This document shows, one piece after another, positions 22,124 to 32,955 of a stretch of DNA of 64,000 bases. Numbering within the stretch: position 1 is the stretch's first letter; each line of letters starts with the position of its first letter. The stretch comes from Emergomyces orientalis (Eukaryota; Ascomycota; Eurotiomycetes; Onygenales; Ajellomycetaceae). Below the pieces are notes generated by a model that had not been told where the DNA came from, searched no databases, and saw only the letters and a list, made by a program, of their open reading frames with translations. Location: positions 186,001-250,000 of the forward strand of contig MOWL01000049.1 in NCBI GenBank assembly GCA_002110485.1, given 5' to 3'. The translations under genes were made by a program, and so were the position numbers.

Positions 22124-25100
22124 TCAAATAGCCTCCCCGTTTTCATCTTCATTTGCAATTCCATCTCTGTTCTCGCTGGCAATTCCATTTGCACGCTCTT
22201 TTCCAATTCCGGCGTCACCTGCACCCTGATTTTCACCCGCATCATCCTCTTTCATATCCAGATGCTCCTTTTCCATCTCCTCTCTCTCCTCCTTCTCAAC
22301 CTCTTCCTCCCAATCATCAACAACATCATCCGCAAACCCAGCTGGAAACTTCCTCCAACCACTCCCACTTCCACTCCCGCCGCCAGAACCAGATGCAACC
22401 GCCTTCGCTTTTCCCCCGATCCCAACCCCACTCCTCAACACCAACGTCCCACCTTTCCCACTAGCACCATTACCACCCAAAACCCCTCTCCCATCTCCAA
22501 CCCCAATATCTCTGAATCCAAACGCGGACTCCGCCAGCTCGGCCGTTGGTCGCTTCCTCGATGCAACCTGCGCCCACCCATCACCTCCCACCGACGATGG
22601 GGCGCCGAAATCCCGCTCACCACTCTCATACACAACCCGACTCTCGAATCTACTCTTCTCCGCCGCCACAAGAGCAGCCCTCTTAGCCTCCCTCTCCCTC
22701 GCCCTCTCCCTCTCACGCATCTTCGCGCACTCGCCAACACTTACCCAGCCAATCCCGATCCCCACATGTGCTACCGCCCCATCCACCACTACACCAAGCC
22801 CGTGCGGTGGCACCCAATGCGCGTTCTTAAAGACGGCAACGTGCCGGTGTGGTTCTGGGTCGCAGGATTCGGACTTGAAGCCCCAATCCGCGGCTAGGGA
22901 ATGGATGAAGGCGCGTAGTTGGGCACGGGCAGGTTGGAAGCGGGCGCTGCGTTGTGTTTGGCTTGTGGCGAGGGTGTGGAGGGTCGTTTCGTAGTTTTGG
23001 AGGGTGGAGAGGGTGGAGGTTGTGGAGAGGGTGAGGTATAGGTCGAGGGTTTCGGGGGAGTAAGGGAGGGTGGCTGTCGTTGTTGGAGAGGTTGCGTCAG
23101 CTGTTGCTGATGTTGTGAGTGGGTCGATGGAAATGTTTAAGGCAGAGGCGAGGGAGCGGTTGCGTTGGAGGCGGCCGCATTCGTCGTTGCATTTTAAGGG
23201 GCTAGGGGATTGAGATTGTTGTTGTTGCTGTTGAGGACGGTTTTTGTTGTCTCGGGAAGCGTTGCAGCGCTTTTCTTGTTTTAAACGGCCACAGGGACAT
23301 GTTATTGTGACGAGGGATTGGCATGGGGTTTTCTCCTGGCAGGGGAATGGAGCATGGCATGGATCAGAACACGGGTGGGAGCAGAGCGTCTTGATCTTCC
23401 CGCAAGCCTGGTGGCAAGGTTCGGTCGAGTCCTCGCATTCTCCCGGCCGATGGCAATTGTTCTTGCATGTGTGGGAGCCGCATTTGAGCTCCTTGCCGCA
23501 GACAAGGCCGCATCGGGGATCTGTCAACCAACAGGGTTGATTCTTCAGTGTCTTCTTCGCACACAAGCAACGCTTTTCCGTTAGGAATGGGCATTTGGGA
23601 CAACTCTCGTCATCAGTGTGACAGTTGTGAGATGTCTGCGGATGTCCACACGATTTTGGTCTCGCGCACTCGTAATGGCAGGATGGGGGTCGTGTGCCAC
23701 ATGGTAATGGAGGGTATAGAACTGATCGGCTACAACTGCAGGATATTTCTTCAAATACCGCTTCCCGACAGGTACCACAACTTCCCTTGTGGCAGAGTTC
23801 CTGGCATGTATGTTTTGCACACTTGAGCAGTCTTCCACACAGTCTTGTACAGATATGCTCCGCTTCGATATCGTTGTCATTAGGTCGGTTGACAACATTA
23901 AGCGATTTCAGCTTTCGCTTTGTCGCTTGCCGTTCAATTGCCTTGCGCTCGCCTGGACAGCACCGCTCACCGCAGGTGTGTCTCCCACAGTTCATCGTCG
24001 CTTTGCACACTCGGAAGCACTGAGGTGGTTCAATTACCCCTTGGTGGCAAATTGTTTGGAAAGACCCCTTCCCGCATCTGCAGTTTATGGACACCTTCAA
24101 TAAACATGGCGGGCAAGGGCCAGTATGGCAAAGAACGGGGCATTTATGCTGACATGGAAGCAGTCTTCCACATGGTTCTTTGCAGTTTGGTATGGGGTCT
24201 TCGCAGGATGTTCTAGGCTTGTACTCTGGAATATCTGATAAAGGTGTTTTCCCGCAGGCGCAGTGTGTTATAATATCGGGAGAATTTGGACAATGTGGCA
24301 CAGAGGTATCCTGTGGATGGCACCGTTTCTGGCACGTATGTATTCCGCAGTCGTAGGCGCGATCGCAAATCTCTCTGCAGTCAAAACAGCCTACCCATTC
24401 CTCTACTGTTTCTTCGGGAGAGCCCTCGCCATAGATAATGTGACTCTGTTTCTCCTCCTCCCGATTACTACACATTATTTTCGTCCGAGACTTTCCGCAA
24501 TAACATCTCGCATCGACAATATCCTCACAGGCCCCGCAGAGGCCCTCATGACAGGGACGAGCACATTTATGATCAAGACATGGTAGCAGCTCCCCGCATG
24601 GTTCCCGACAGCTCCACCCATTCTCATAATCAGTGTTAACACACTTTTTTGTCGATTCATGGCGTCCACAGAAACAAAACTGCGTTGGGCCCATGGCTGT
24701 ACACGGCAGACAAGGGCCTGCATGGCACACAGAATCACAAGGGTGGGGACATCTTTTCCTTGCCTTGGAGCATGACTGTCCACAGGAATGGGGCGGCAAA
24801 CCAGGTAAAGGTCGCGGATCCATCTCTTTCTCGCACCAACAGGTATATGTTGACGGTAGAATGTTGTGTGGCAAGTTACATCCCGGACACCGCCACTGTC
24901 GCGGGTGGTCTTGTCCATCTTCATGGCCCTGCTGTTGTCTTGGCCGAGCCATGGCCGAACCCTCGTTGTTCGACCATTTCTTTATGCAGCTGAGATGGAA
25001 AACGGTCCAGCATAATGAACAAGACCACACTTTTGTCTTTCGACCAAGTTCGTTTGTGCATATGGGACATTCATAGACACAGTGAGCGATATCTTCATGT

Positions 25101-25684
25101 ATGCGTGTGGCAATGTCGTCGGCTGTAGATTTCGCTTTTGTAGGCCTTAGTTGTCTCGTTCGCTCCTGGATTGGCGCAGGAGAGGGGGTGGATATCGACG
25201 TAGATGTAGATGGGGGTAATGGGGCACCCGGTACAAATTCTGGCGCATTAGGACGTAGTGAGCCCTGGTCCCCTTGCACGAGTAATCCGTTACCTCCACC
25301 ATCCTCCACGACCACTGGTTCCTCCCGTGTCAATCGACCACCAAATGACCTTCCCATTCCCGCCACGGTCCTCGTCGTAGTCGGCGAATCACCTTGTCCT
25401 CGCCCTGTCCCTCTCCCTCTCCCTCTCCCCCTGCCGGGTACTGTTCCTGTTCCTGCGCCCCCACGACCTGAACCACCACCCCCTCTCCCTCCCCCGTGAA
25501 ACAACGGTCGATTGCGAGATGTATTCACATTTCTGCCCCCCCCAAGGTTTCCTCCCTCGCCTCGGCGCGCCGGTCGCCTGGAACCTGTATGATTTGGGTT
25601 TAACCCCTCATCCCGAGCGGTTGTTTGATCCAAAGATGGAACTTGTGTAGTGGAAGGCTGTGATGCAATTGCTGTGGTAGTCAT
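22124..25684 (-). CDS. FAP1: NF-X1-type zinc finger protein, FAP1 homologue
   Basis: A single-exon minus-strand frame encodes 1186 residues from ATG 25684. The frame extends 21 codons further only to a GTG, so the ATG is preferred. The N-terminus is RG/GR-rich and disordered. A RING/PHD-like cysteine cluster starting CPICTNELG lies at about residues 205-245. It is followed by a long array of NF-X1 zinc fingers (C-x-H and C-G-x-H-x-C repeats such as CGRLLPCQHKCPVLCH, CGRHTCGERC, CGSHTCKNNCH), at about 290-860. An R3H domain with the expected RAFIHSLAADWGF and HRHVAVF lies at about 905-970. The C-terminus is acidic. This order is that of yeast FAP1 and animal NFX1. FAP1 binds the prolyl isomerase FKBP12; NFX1 is a transcriptional repressor with E3-like features. 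The length agrees with the family and no break is seen. Confidence 0.92.
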   Translation of the reverse strand: MTTTAIASQPSTTQVPSLDQTTARDEGLNPNHTGSRRPARRGEGGNLGGGRNVNTSRNRPLFHGGGRGGGGSGRGGAGTGTVPGRGRGRGRGTGRGQGDSPTTTRTVAGMGRSFGGRLTREEPVVVEDGGGNGLLVQGDQGSLRPNAPEFVPGAPLPPSTSTSISTPSPAPIQERTRQLRPTKAKSTADDIATRIHEDIAHCVYECPICTNELGRKTKVWSCSLCWTVFHLSCIKKWSNNEGSAMARPRQQQGHEDGQDHPRQWRCPGCNLPHNILPSTYTCWCEKEMDPRPLPGLPPHSCGQSCSKARKRCPHPCDSVCHAGPCLPCTAMGPTQFCFCGRHESTKKCVNTDYENGWSCREPCGELLPCLDHKCARPCHEGLCGACEDIVDARCYCGKSRTKIMCSNREEEKQSHIIYGEGSPEETVEEWVGCFDCREICDRAYDCGIHTCQKRCHPQDTSVPHCPNSPDIITHCACGKTPLSDIPEYKPRTSCEDPIPNCKEPCGRLLPCQHKCPVLCHTGPCPPCLLKVSINCRCGKGSFQTICHQGVIEPPQCFRVCKATMNCGRHTCGERCCPGERKAIERQATKRKLKSLNVVNRPNDNDIEAEHICTRLCGRLLKCAKHTCQELCHKGSCGTCREAVFEEISCSCSRSVLYPPLPCGTRPPSCHYECARPKSCGHPQTSHNCHTDDESCPKCPFLTEKRCLCAKKTLKNQPCWLTDPRCGLVCGKELKCGSHTCKNNCHRPGECEDSTEPCHQACGKIKTLCSHPCSDPCHAPFPCQEKTPCQSLVTITCPCGRLKQEKRCNASRDNKNRPQQQQQQSQSPSPLKCNDECGRLQRNRSLASALNISIDPLTTSATADATSPTTTATLPYSPETLDLYLTLSTTSTLSTLQNYETTLHTLATSQTQRSARFQPARAQLRAFIHSLAADWGFKSESCDPEPHRHVAVFKNAHWVPPHGLGVVVDGAVAHVGIGIGWVSVGECAKMRERERAREREAKRAALVAAEKSRFESRVVYESGERDFGAPSSVGGDGWAQVASRKRPTAELAESAFGFRDIGVGDGRGVLGGNGASGKGGTLVLRSGVGIGGKAKAVASGSGGGSGSGSGWRKFPAGFADDVVDDWEEEVEKEEREEMEKEHLDMKEDDAGENQGAGDAGIGKERANGIASENRDGIANEDENGEAI

Positions 25685-28345
25685 AGCTGGTAGCTGGCCG
25701 TGATTCGATATGGGTGGTGTAGGCACCCTGGTGCTGAACTCTACCACTATTCTCCGAGTTCCTGGTCAAGAGGCGTGACAAGGTAAAAATGAAACGGAAT
25801 GATATGGTAAAGATTTGTTAAATTGCACTCAAAAATGGGGCAACAGGTAGAGCCTGGTCTTGTTCACAATGCGGCGTTATGAATTGCTGAACCGAATGGC
25901 GACGCCTGAAATTTATTATCAACAGTAACTGGCGGGTGGGAAAAAGGAAATGAAAATGAAAATAAAGGTGAGGCTCTAAAAGAAAAGAAAAGGAAAAGAC
26001 AAGCCTCGGGAATCTTAATAAAAGCAAACGCTAGACAATAAAGAGGTGGATTTAGAAACTGTGTCTATTAAACCCCCATCTCTACACAAAGCTTGAGGGC
26101 GTAGAAGTTTGATATATATTAAATAAAAAAAGGTTGAAGATTGCGCGGCGACTTCTAGATTAGTAATTCCCAGCATGACGATGAGCAGAGACACGCTAAG
26201 CTCAATACAGATGCGCCAAGATATCTGGCCAACCCGCCCTCTGAGTCATCAAAAGGAGTTAGAGTCACAGATTGAACAACACACATTGAACATTGAAAAA
26301 TTCAGCCTTGAAAATGTGATTCCAGGCCTTTTAACACACGCCTATTCACATTGATTCCAATGAGCTCAATATAACAGGATTGTGCGGACCTGCATCTAGG
26401 GTCTGGAGTCTGTAGATACCCTGAACGTTAAAAGGCCGCTTCCCCCAGGTTTCGGGTCTGAAATAGCGCCGGATACCCCTGGTTCCTGCTAGAGTGTTCT
26501 CCTGTAACATTATTCTGAAACAGCATGGACAGAATTAAATCTGAGATGTCATCGAAGACTCGAAAGAGTGACAAGCTGCCATGGTCCCAATAATGGCGGG
26601 CATGATTCCCACTATCCGGGGCTTTATGATCCACCCCGCTTCCGCGACATTGCGACTATCGCTTGTTTCGGCTGGCAAGATTGTTGATTGAAGCTTTCAT
26701 TTCGCTATCAATGCATCTGGTAACCCGGCCCAGGTTCGGTGTTAAGTCCGCGAATGGTAATCGTCTTTCGGTTGGCTGAAATTCTGTCTTGTATACGGAA
26801 GTTTCGAGAACTCAATCACCTTGACAGCGTAAATTTTGTGATCTACAACAGGAAATGATGAACAGTCCCAACATGTTAAACCCTCCCGCCGGGGCCTTGA
26901 AAACCGTCATTGGGGACGGTACGAAGTATATGGTTAAAATCTTGTTTAAACTTCTATCCTTCATTGTCATGATTGTCTTGTACAACATTGGGCAGGTGAA
27001 GCTTGCAATTACGAATTTCCCATGATATCAATCTCTTTTTGTATAATTCTGCTTCTTTCGTTTCTCAGAGGTTAGGGGCAATTTTTGAATCTGTCTTTCG
27101 CTCAGCAGGAAGATAATAATAGCTGTTGGCGTCAAAACTCTGGAAACGGTTAAACGAATATATGTTTCATATGTTCGTGCATTGTCAGCATATCTAATAG
27201 GTCATGCGACAGCGGCTTGCATGTAAGCACTTTAAATTTGAATCCATCTTTATGTTCTGATTCGTCCTCCATGTGGCCAAAGGTGGGCAAATTTTTCTTC
27301 CTTCTGCTTTGTGTTGGCCCTTTAACGTGATCCACCACCCCGGAAATGAATTTTGAGTTTTTCATCATACTCCTTTTCAAGCTTCTCATTTTTGGATGAA
27401 AAACTGAGTTTGTTGGGTGTCAGAGACTCAGAGTTCGTTGGGTGGTGGGTCATGTAACACAATTTCGTGCTTTTGATCTCACCAGCGGCATGATAGAGGG
27501 AGAAAGAAATTTCTTTGGTTGGCTGAACTAGCTTCCAAAGTTCCAAGGATTTCGGATGAAGAGTTGGGGAACCGGCGCGTCTCGGCTTTTGAAATGTAGT
27601 ACGGAGTACAGAGTACTAGTTATCTTCTTATCGGCTAAACTCTGCCGGTGACTTTTTTACCTTTTTTTTTTTTTTTTTTTCGAGCCCTTTATGCATCCGT
27701 TTTTCTTTTTCCTTCAGCGCATGAAACACAAATCATAGACAAAAGGAGAGACCGCTCAAAAATAGGAAACTGCAAAATGACTCCATGAAGATTTTAGTAA
27801 ATACATTTGGCTAAACTCCATAGTTTACGTTTTCTCCCGCCCGTCGCATTCTTCCTTGTCGTTTCCCTGCAAAAATAACAAGACAACATTGCCCGATAAG
27901 CGTAAATCCCGGCCCTAACGCCAGCTTGTTTGCCGGAATATTGGCCTAGCCGAACGGCTGTTGTAACCTCGTACTCAAACTCCACCAAAAACTGGCCCAT
28001 CTCCTTTTTCCATCACCCACCAAGAGTTGTCAAACAGCGCTGATTCACGCAACAGAGACAATAATCCATATATTTATCCCTCCTCCCCACTCCTTTTGTT
28101 CCACCCTTCCCCCGAGCCGAGAGCACAGGCAGCTCCGGATTGGTCCACTTATTGGACCAAGGCTACCCCGAGCCGATCAGCGTCACAGCTGTGTAAACAA
28201 CCAAGGGAACAAATAATCCTTCCAAAAAATATTTAAAAAAATATTGAACTCCTAGCTGCATATCCGTATAAATACCCCGGTTTCCGTAGGCTGAAGGGGG
28301 AGAGGCCTTCTTGGTCTCTCTCTCCCTCCTTTTCTCTTGGACAGG
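25685..28345. other. Divergent intergenic region
   Basis: This 2.7-kb region lies between FAP1 and the gamma-glutamyltranspeptidase, which are transcribed away from each other. It contains a T19 tract (27662-27680) and a palindrome-rich TACGGAGTAC cluster (27597-27619). Overlapping minus-strand frames at 27546-27150 are lysine-rich but in different frames and have no domain. No gene is supported. Confidence 0.5.
27662..27680. repeat. Poly(T) tract
   Basis: A run of 19 T lies in intergenic DNA. Its function, if any, is unknown. Confidence 0.85.
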
Positions 28346-30758
28346 ATGCTCACGGGCTTCTTTGCTGTCCTGTCGTCAGTTGCAACCATGCTGCTCTCTG
28401 CATTTTACCTCTTTTCGTCCCTTGCGACTTTTACGGGGGCGTTGGATCCAAAACTTGGCAATGCCCGAGCGGAAAACGGGTATCAGGATAGGTATGGCAA
28501 TTGGGGTGGTCATCATGGCAAGCTGGGCGCAGTTGCGTCTGAGAATCGAAATTGCAGCGAGATGGGGGCGGGGATGTTGAAAGTAGGAGGGAATGCGGCG
28601 GATGCTGTGAGTTTATTTTTTTTTAATTTTTTTTTTTTAATTTTTTTCCCCCCTCGTTATTACCATGCCTTTCTGGCGTGCAAATTGGACTTTTTCGCTT
28701 CTCTATTTTACTTCCTGCAATTTTGCCCCAGTGTGTTTTTGTTTCTCAACAAGAAATGTCACACTTATACCTCTGCTGGCGCAAGCAAGAATCGAATTGC
28801 CTGGACTTGTGCTTTCAATTGCTAATGGCATATACTCATTGGACCATATAGATGGTCGCAACTGTCTTCTGCATTGGCGTAACTGGTAAGTGATTTTAGA
28901 CCTCCTTACCCCCTAGGCTAAAAGTTGGCTTGGCGTGTAGAAATGTATTTTGGCTAAACAGGTCCTTATCGTTCCAGCGATGTATCATAGCGGTATCGGT
29001 GGTGGTGGGTTTGCCGTCGTGCGAACGCCAGAGAACAAGTACGAATTCATCGATTTCAGAGAAGTGGCCCCCGCAGCTGCGTTTGAAGATATGTATAAGG
29101 ATAATGTGGAGGGGTCCATAACAGGGGGGTTGGCTAGGTATGTACAGTACATACAAGCTATTTCATATACCCTACCTAAAGTTACTTTCCTACTAACCAA
29201 TTTCACACCTACAGCGGTGTACCCGGTGAGATTCGCGGGTTGGAATACCTGCATAAGAAATATGGCGCCCTGCCGTGGTCAACGGTCATGCAGCCTGCCA
29301 TTCGCACTGCGCGGGATGGGTGGCCCGTTAACGAGGACTTGGTCCATTACATGGAAGATGAAACGGCAGGAAAGGAGGATTTCCTATCCAAAGATCCTTC
29401 GTGGGCAATTGATTTTGCCCCCAATGGAACGAGATTGGGGTTGGGGGATATTATCACCCGTGGACGATATGCTGAAACGCTCGAGAAGATCGCCAAATAT
29501 GGGCCTGATGCCTTTTACTCTGGCCCTATTGCGGAGGCCACGATTAAAGCCCTTCAGGCGCAGAATGGGACTATGACCGTGGACGACTTGAAGAACTATA
29601 CCGTCGCTATTCGAGACACTTCACAGATCAACTATCGGGGCTATCAAGTGACCAGCGCGAGCGCTCCATCCAGTGGCGCCGCTACATTGAGCATCTTGAA
29701 CATTCTGAATCAGTATGATGACTTCTACGCACCGGGAAATGGGAACCTAAGTTCTCACCGACTTGCTGAGGCGATGAGATTTGCCTACGGACAGGTACAC
29801 CTCCTCCCGGGTCTCGTAAAATAAGCGCCAAAATTTCTGACGGCTGACTGATGTGTACTTTGTTTCTTGTTCTTTCCCAAAGCGAACGAAATTAGGTGAC
29901 CCGTCTTTTGTAAAAGGATTGGCTGAATATGAGGATGCTATGCTAAAAACTTCCACGGCTGCTAAAATTCGAGCCAAAATCTCCGATCGCCGTACCCAAA
30001 ACATATCTATATATGACCCAGAAGGACTGGAAAGTTTAGAAACGTATGTTCCACCCCCAAACCTCCTTTTTCCTCCGATTCCAGAAAGTCCAGCGAAGTG
30101 GACAAATGAAAAATTAGGCCCACTGGAGATTCAATCCTTTCAAAAATCGAAGAGCTCACACACACACACACGCAGCCCTGGAACCTCCCACCTCGTCTCC
30201 ACCGACCGTGCTGGCCTGGCCATCAGCCTCACCACAACCGTAAACCTCCTCTTCGGCAGCAAACTCATGGTCCCCGAAACCGGCATAATTATGAACGACG
30301 AGATGAACGACTTCTCCATCCCCAACACGGATAACGCATTCGGTTTCATCCCCTCACCTGCCAACTTCATCCGCCCGGGGAAACGCATGTTGTCTTCCAT
30401 GGCCCCGACAATCGTCACCCATCCCAACGGCACGCTCTATTTCGTCACGGGCGCCGCGGGTGGCTCGCGCATCATCACTGGCATAGTCCAGAGTATCATT
30501 AACGTTATCGATAGGGACATGACGGCCTATGACGCGCTCCGGGAACCCCGTTTGCATAACCAGCTTGTGCCGAATGTGTCGACGTTTGAGTATACATTTG
30601 ATAATAGCACGGTGGCGTTTATGGCCGGCAGGAATCATACGGTGTCTTATGTACCACCAGGTAAGAGTACAGTGCAGTCGATTCGGGTGTTAGGGAAGGG
30701 CAAGTTTGAAGCGGCTGGGGAACCTAGACAGAAAAATTCTGGAGGGGTTGTTGTGTGA
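28346..30758 (+). CDS. Secreted gamma-glutamyltranspeptidase
   Basis: The gene has five exons: 28346-28606, 28852-28885 (34 nt), 28978-29137, 29215-29794 and 29883-30758. All junctions are GT-AG with matching phases, and the product is 636 residues. A hydrophobic N-terminus (about residues 4-30) is a signal peptide or anchor. The conserved GGNAADAMVAT spans the first splice, followed by GIGGGGF and DFREVAP. The small-subunit start PGTSH contains the nucleophilic threonine (codon 30183-30185, about residue 446), at which the precursor would cleave itself. SSMAPT and GAAGGSRIIT supply the oxyanion and substrate-binding residues. The enzyme cleaves or transfers the gamma-glutamyl group of glutathione and related peptides outside the cell or at the wall or vacuole. 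In some dimorphic fungi the family releases ammonia or takes part in extracellular thiol reduction. A CA microsatellite lies in the coding exon just before the catalytic threonine. Confidence 0.93.
30156..30171. repeat. (CA)n microsatellite inside the transpeptidase coding exon
   Basis: About eight CA units encode alternating His/Thr in exon 5, roughly four codons before the catalytic threonine. Dinucleotide slippage here would shift the frame. Confidence 0.85.
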
Positions 30759-32205
30759 GTGAGATTATTAGTTATGCTTTTCGGTCAACGCGAGCGGCGA
30801 TTACTGCCTTTGTTTTTTTTTGGGCAACTGTCGCAAATATTTTTTCCAGACAGTGATAGTCCACGCTATATACCCTTATAAATAGAAGCAAAAGAGATAC
30901 ACCATAATCATTCCTCTCATTATTGGGTTTACAAATTGCTTTTTCCTTATCAAGCTGGCTAAACATGAACGCACTCCCTTTATCTTGAGGAAATGCGACA
31001 TTAGCAGGAATGTCGGTGTTGTCATGGGAGGTTTGAAAAGTATGTTAAATATCCGGGCTAATACTAATTTAATTTTCTCTTATACGACCCCGACCGTGTG
31101 AAAATGAATTATGGATCAGAAGACGGATCTACAGGCCTATCAGAAGCATGTACAGCTCAGGCAGGTTCGAATTCAGCGCTGAGAGAGATGGCGTTGGAAA
31201 GCTAAGAACAATATATGTGAATTTTGAAGTAAAACTTTATCGATCTGATGGACGGAAAGACTCACGGTGACGGAGAAACTACTTAATTGATCAAGAGGCC
31301 CAGCTCTAACGTGTGGGATCCCACATAAAGTAAAATGGAACGTCGGAGAATTATTGCTCGCTTCAAAATACTTGGTATTGGATGTAGTTTTCCTAGGTAG
31401 GAACTTAAATGATTGAATGAACGAGGAGATATGTTGGAAATCTTGGCCCAAGCTGGTTGTGGTTTCACAGCCAACGTCTGTCTAGATGTTAAGTTAACTG
31501 GACGTCACATATAATCTATGTCATCTTCTATGTCATCTTTAGAAGACCAAAATAACGCTTCAGAAAGGCTCCTCGGGTTTCTCATTAACCGTTTACAACC
31601 AAAGCAAAGGATCCGTTAACAAGGTTTTCACAATATATTGAAACCCTGTCGCACAGCCACTGCATATATATATATATCAACTGTACTGAACTCCCACACA
31701 TTTGGGTCTGACATGAGGGAGAAAGGCAACATCAGCCAATGGGGGCAGGGGTTTACAGCCTCTTCGTCATTGGATGGCCAAATATGCCTCCGCATGGTTC
31801 AGATTAGGTTTAGAGTAAGGTTGCGGTTGACCCCTCCCCCATGGCGCTTGTTCCGCAGATACGGTCAGGAACCGACCCATGGAACAAGTTAGCCGTTGAT
31901 GTATGTACAGTACTACTACTACCTTACCCCTGTGGTAGTTAAACAAGATAGAGCATCAAGCTCTCGAGGAAGGACCAAAAGCTGAGTAGCATGACGACAG
32001 AAGGAAGAAAGAAGTGAAATAGTCTAAATGGCACGTCGATGTCTTTGTCGTACGCTATCCTGACCAAAGAAACTTGAGCTGTTAAGATCCCAGGATTCCT
32101 TTGCCCGACCACGTGAAATAGGCTCAGTCCATCCTGAGTCAGCAGCGTCGATAGATAACCCCATCTTCCCAACACAACTGTGGAAGGCTATCTCTTATAA
32201 AATAT
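30759..32205. other. Intergenic region
   Basis: There are 1.45 kb between two plus-strand genes. The DNA is AT-rich with a short ATATATAT run near 31664. A sequence resembling a tRNA B box (31163-31174) has no supporting cloverleaf. No gene is supported. Confidence 0.5.
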
Positions 32206-32955
32206 ATGGCCAAACAGCCCAAGAAGTCCCCGTATTTCCCCCAAAAGCGCGGTAATGACACTTCTTGTCTCCCATTCCCCCTAATATCCGCCCGATCTTT
32301 CGGCTTGATCCAGGAGAAGCTCGCTCATGACCCATTCCGACTGTTGATTGCAACCATCTTCCTTAATCGAACCCGCGGCGAAGTGGCGATCCCGGTACTA
32401 TACAGCATTTTTGAGAGATATCCGACCATTGCCGCCCTCGCAGAGGCGCAAGAAGAAGATGTTGTCGAAATGATACATTGTCTGGGGTTCCAGAATGCAC
32501 GTGCCCGCAAATGTATTGCCCTCGCAAAGCTTTAGGTTGAAAACCCCCCAGTCAAAGGCAAACGGTATAGGAAGCTGCATTATCCCAACAAAGGCGATGG
32601 ACGTGATATTAAACCTGGGGAATGCGTGGAAGACGATGATCTCCGAGTTGCCTGGGAAATTGCCCATCTGCCTGGCCTAGGCTCGTATGCCATTGATAGC
32701 TGGCGGATATTTTGTCGTGATGAATTGAGGGGTTTAGCCAGCGACTGGAAAGGCGCAGAGGCATCTGATGAATTCGTGCCTGAATGGAAATCAGTGGTCC
32801 CCAAGGATAAGGAGCTGCGTGGATACTTGACTTGGATGTGGCTCAAAGAGGGATGGGAATGGGAGAAGGAGACTGGCGGCAGAAGACGGCCAAGCAACAA
32901 GCTCCTCCGTGCTGCCTTGAAGGGGGGAATTACTATTGAAACAAACGGCAGTTAG
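32206..32955 (+). pseudogene. MBD4-like HhH-GPD DNA glycosylase interrupted by TAG
   Basis: The frame from ATG 32206 to the stop at 32953-32955 encodes a compact glycosylase of about 249 residues if one in-frame TAG (32533-32535) is ignored. Before the TAG are DPFRLLIATIFLNRTRG (about residues 41-57) and EMIHCLGFQNARARKCIALA, both typical of MBD4/TDG-like helix-hairpin-helix enzymes. After it, NPPVKGKRYRKLHYP continues in the same frame. Then comes the HhH-GPD core LPGLGSYAIDSWRIFC, with the catalytic aspartate. The family expects tryptophan at the stop, so TGG to TAG is the simplest reading. The truncated 109-residue product would lack the catalytic loop. The normal role is excision of T or U from G mismatches arising by cytosine deamination. 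Alternatives are a sequencing error or correction in RNA; an intron does not fit. Confidence 0.8.

Noticed and set aside
22073..22897. 274-codon plus-strand frame
   Set aside because: Antisense shadow of the FAP1 homologue's low-complexity C-terminus.
27150..27546. Two overlapping lysine-rich minus-strand frames
   Set aside because: They are in different frames over the same DNA, with no domain and no splice sites to join them.
31163..31174. tRNA B-box-like GGTTCGAATTC
   Set aside because: No pairing T stem, no A box at the right distance and no acceptor stem.
32480..32540. An intron ending at CTTTAG that would remove the TAG in the glycosylase
   Set aside because: The sequence before the TAG is clearly conserved coding sequence, and the nearest GT would give an intron of about 23 nt, too short for this organism.
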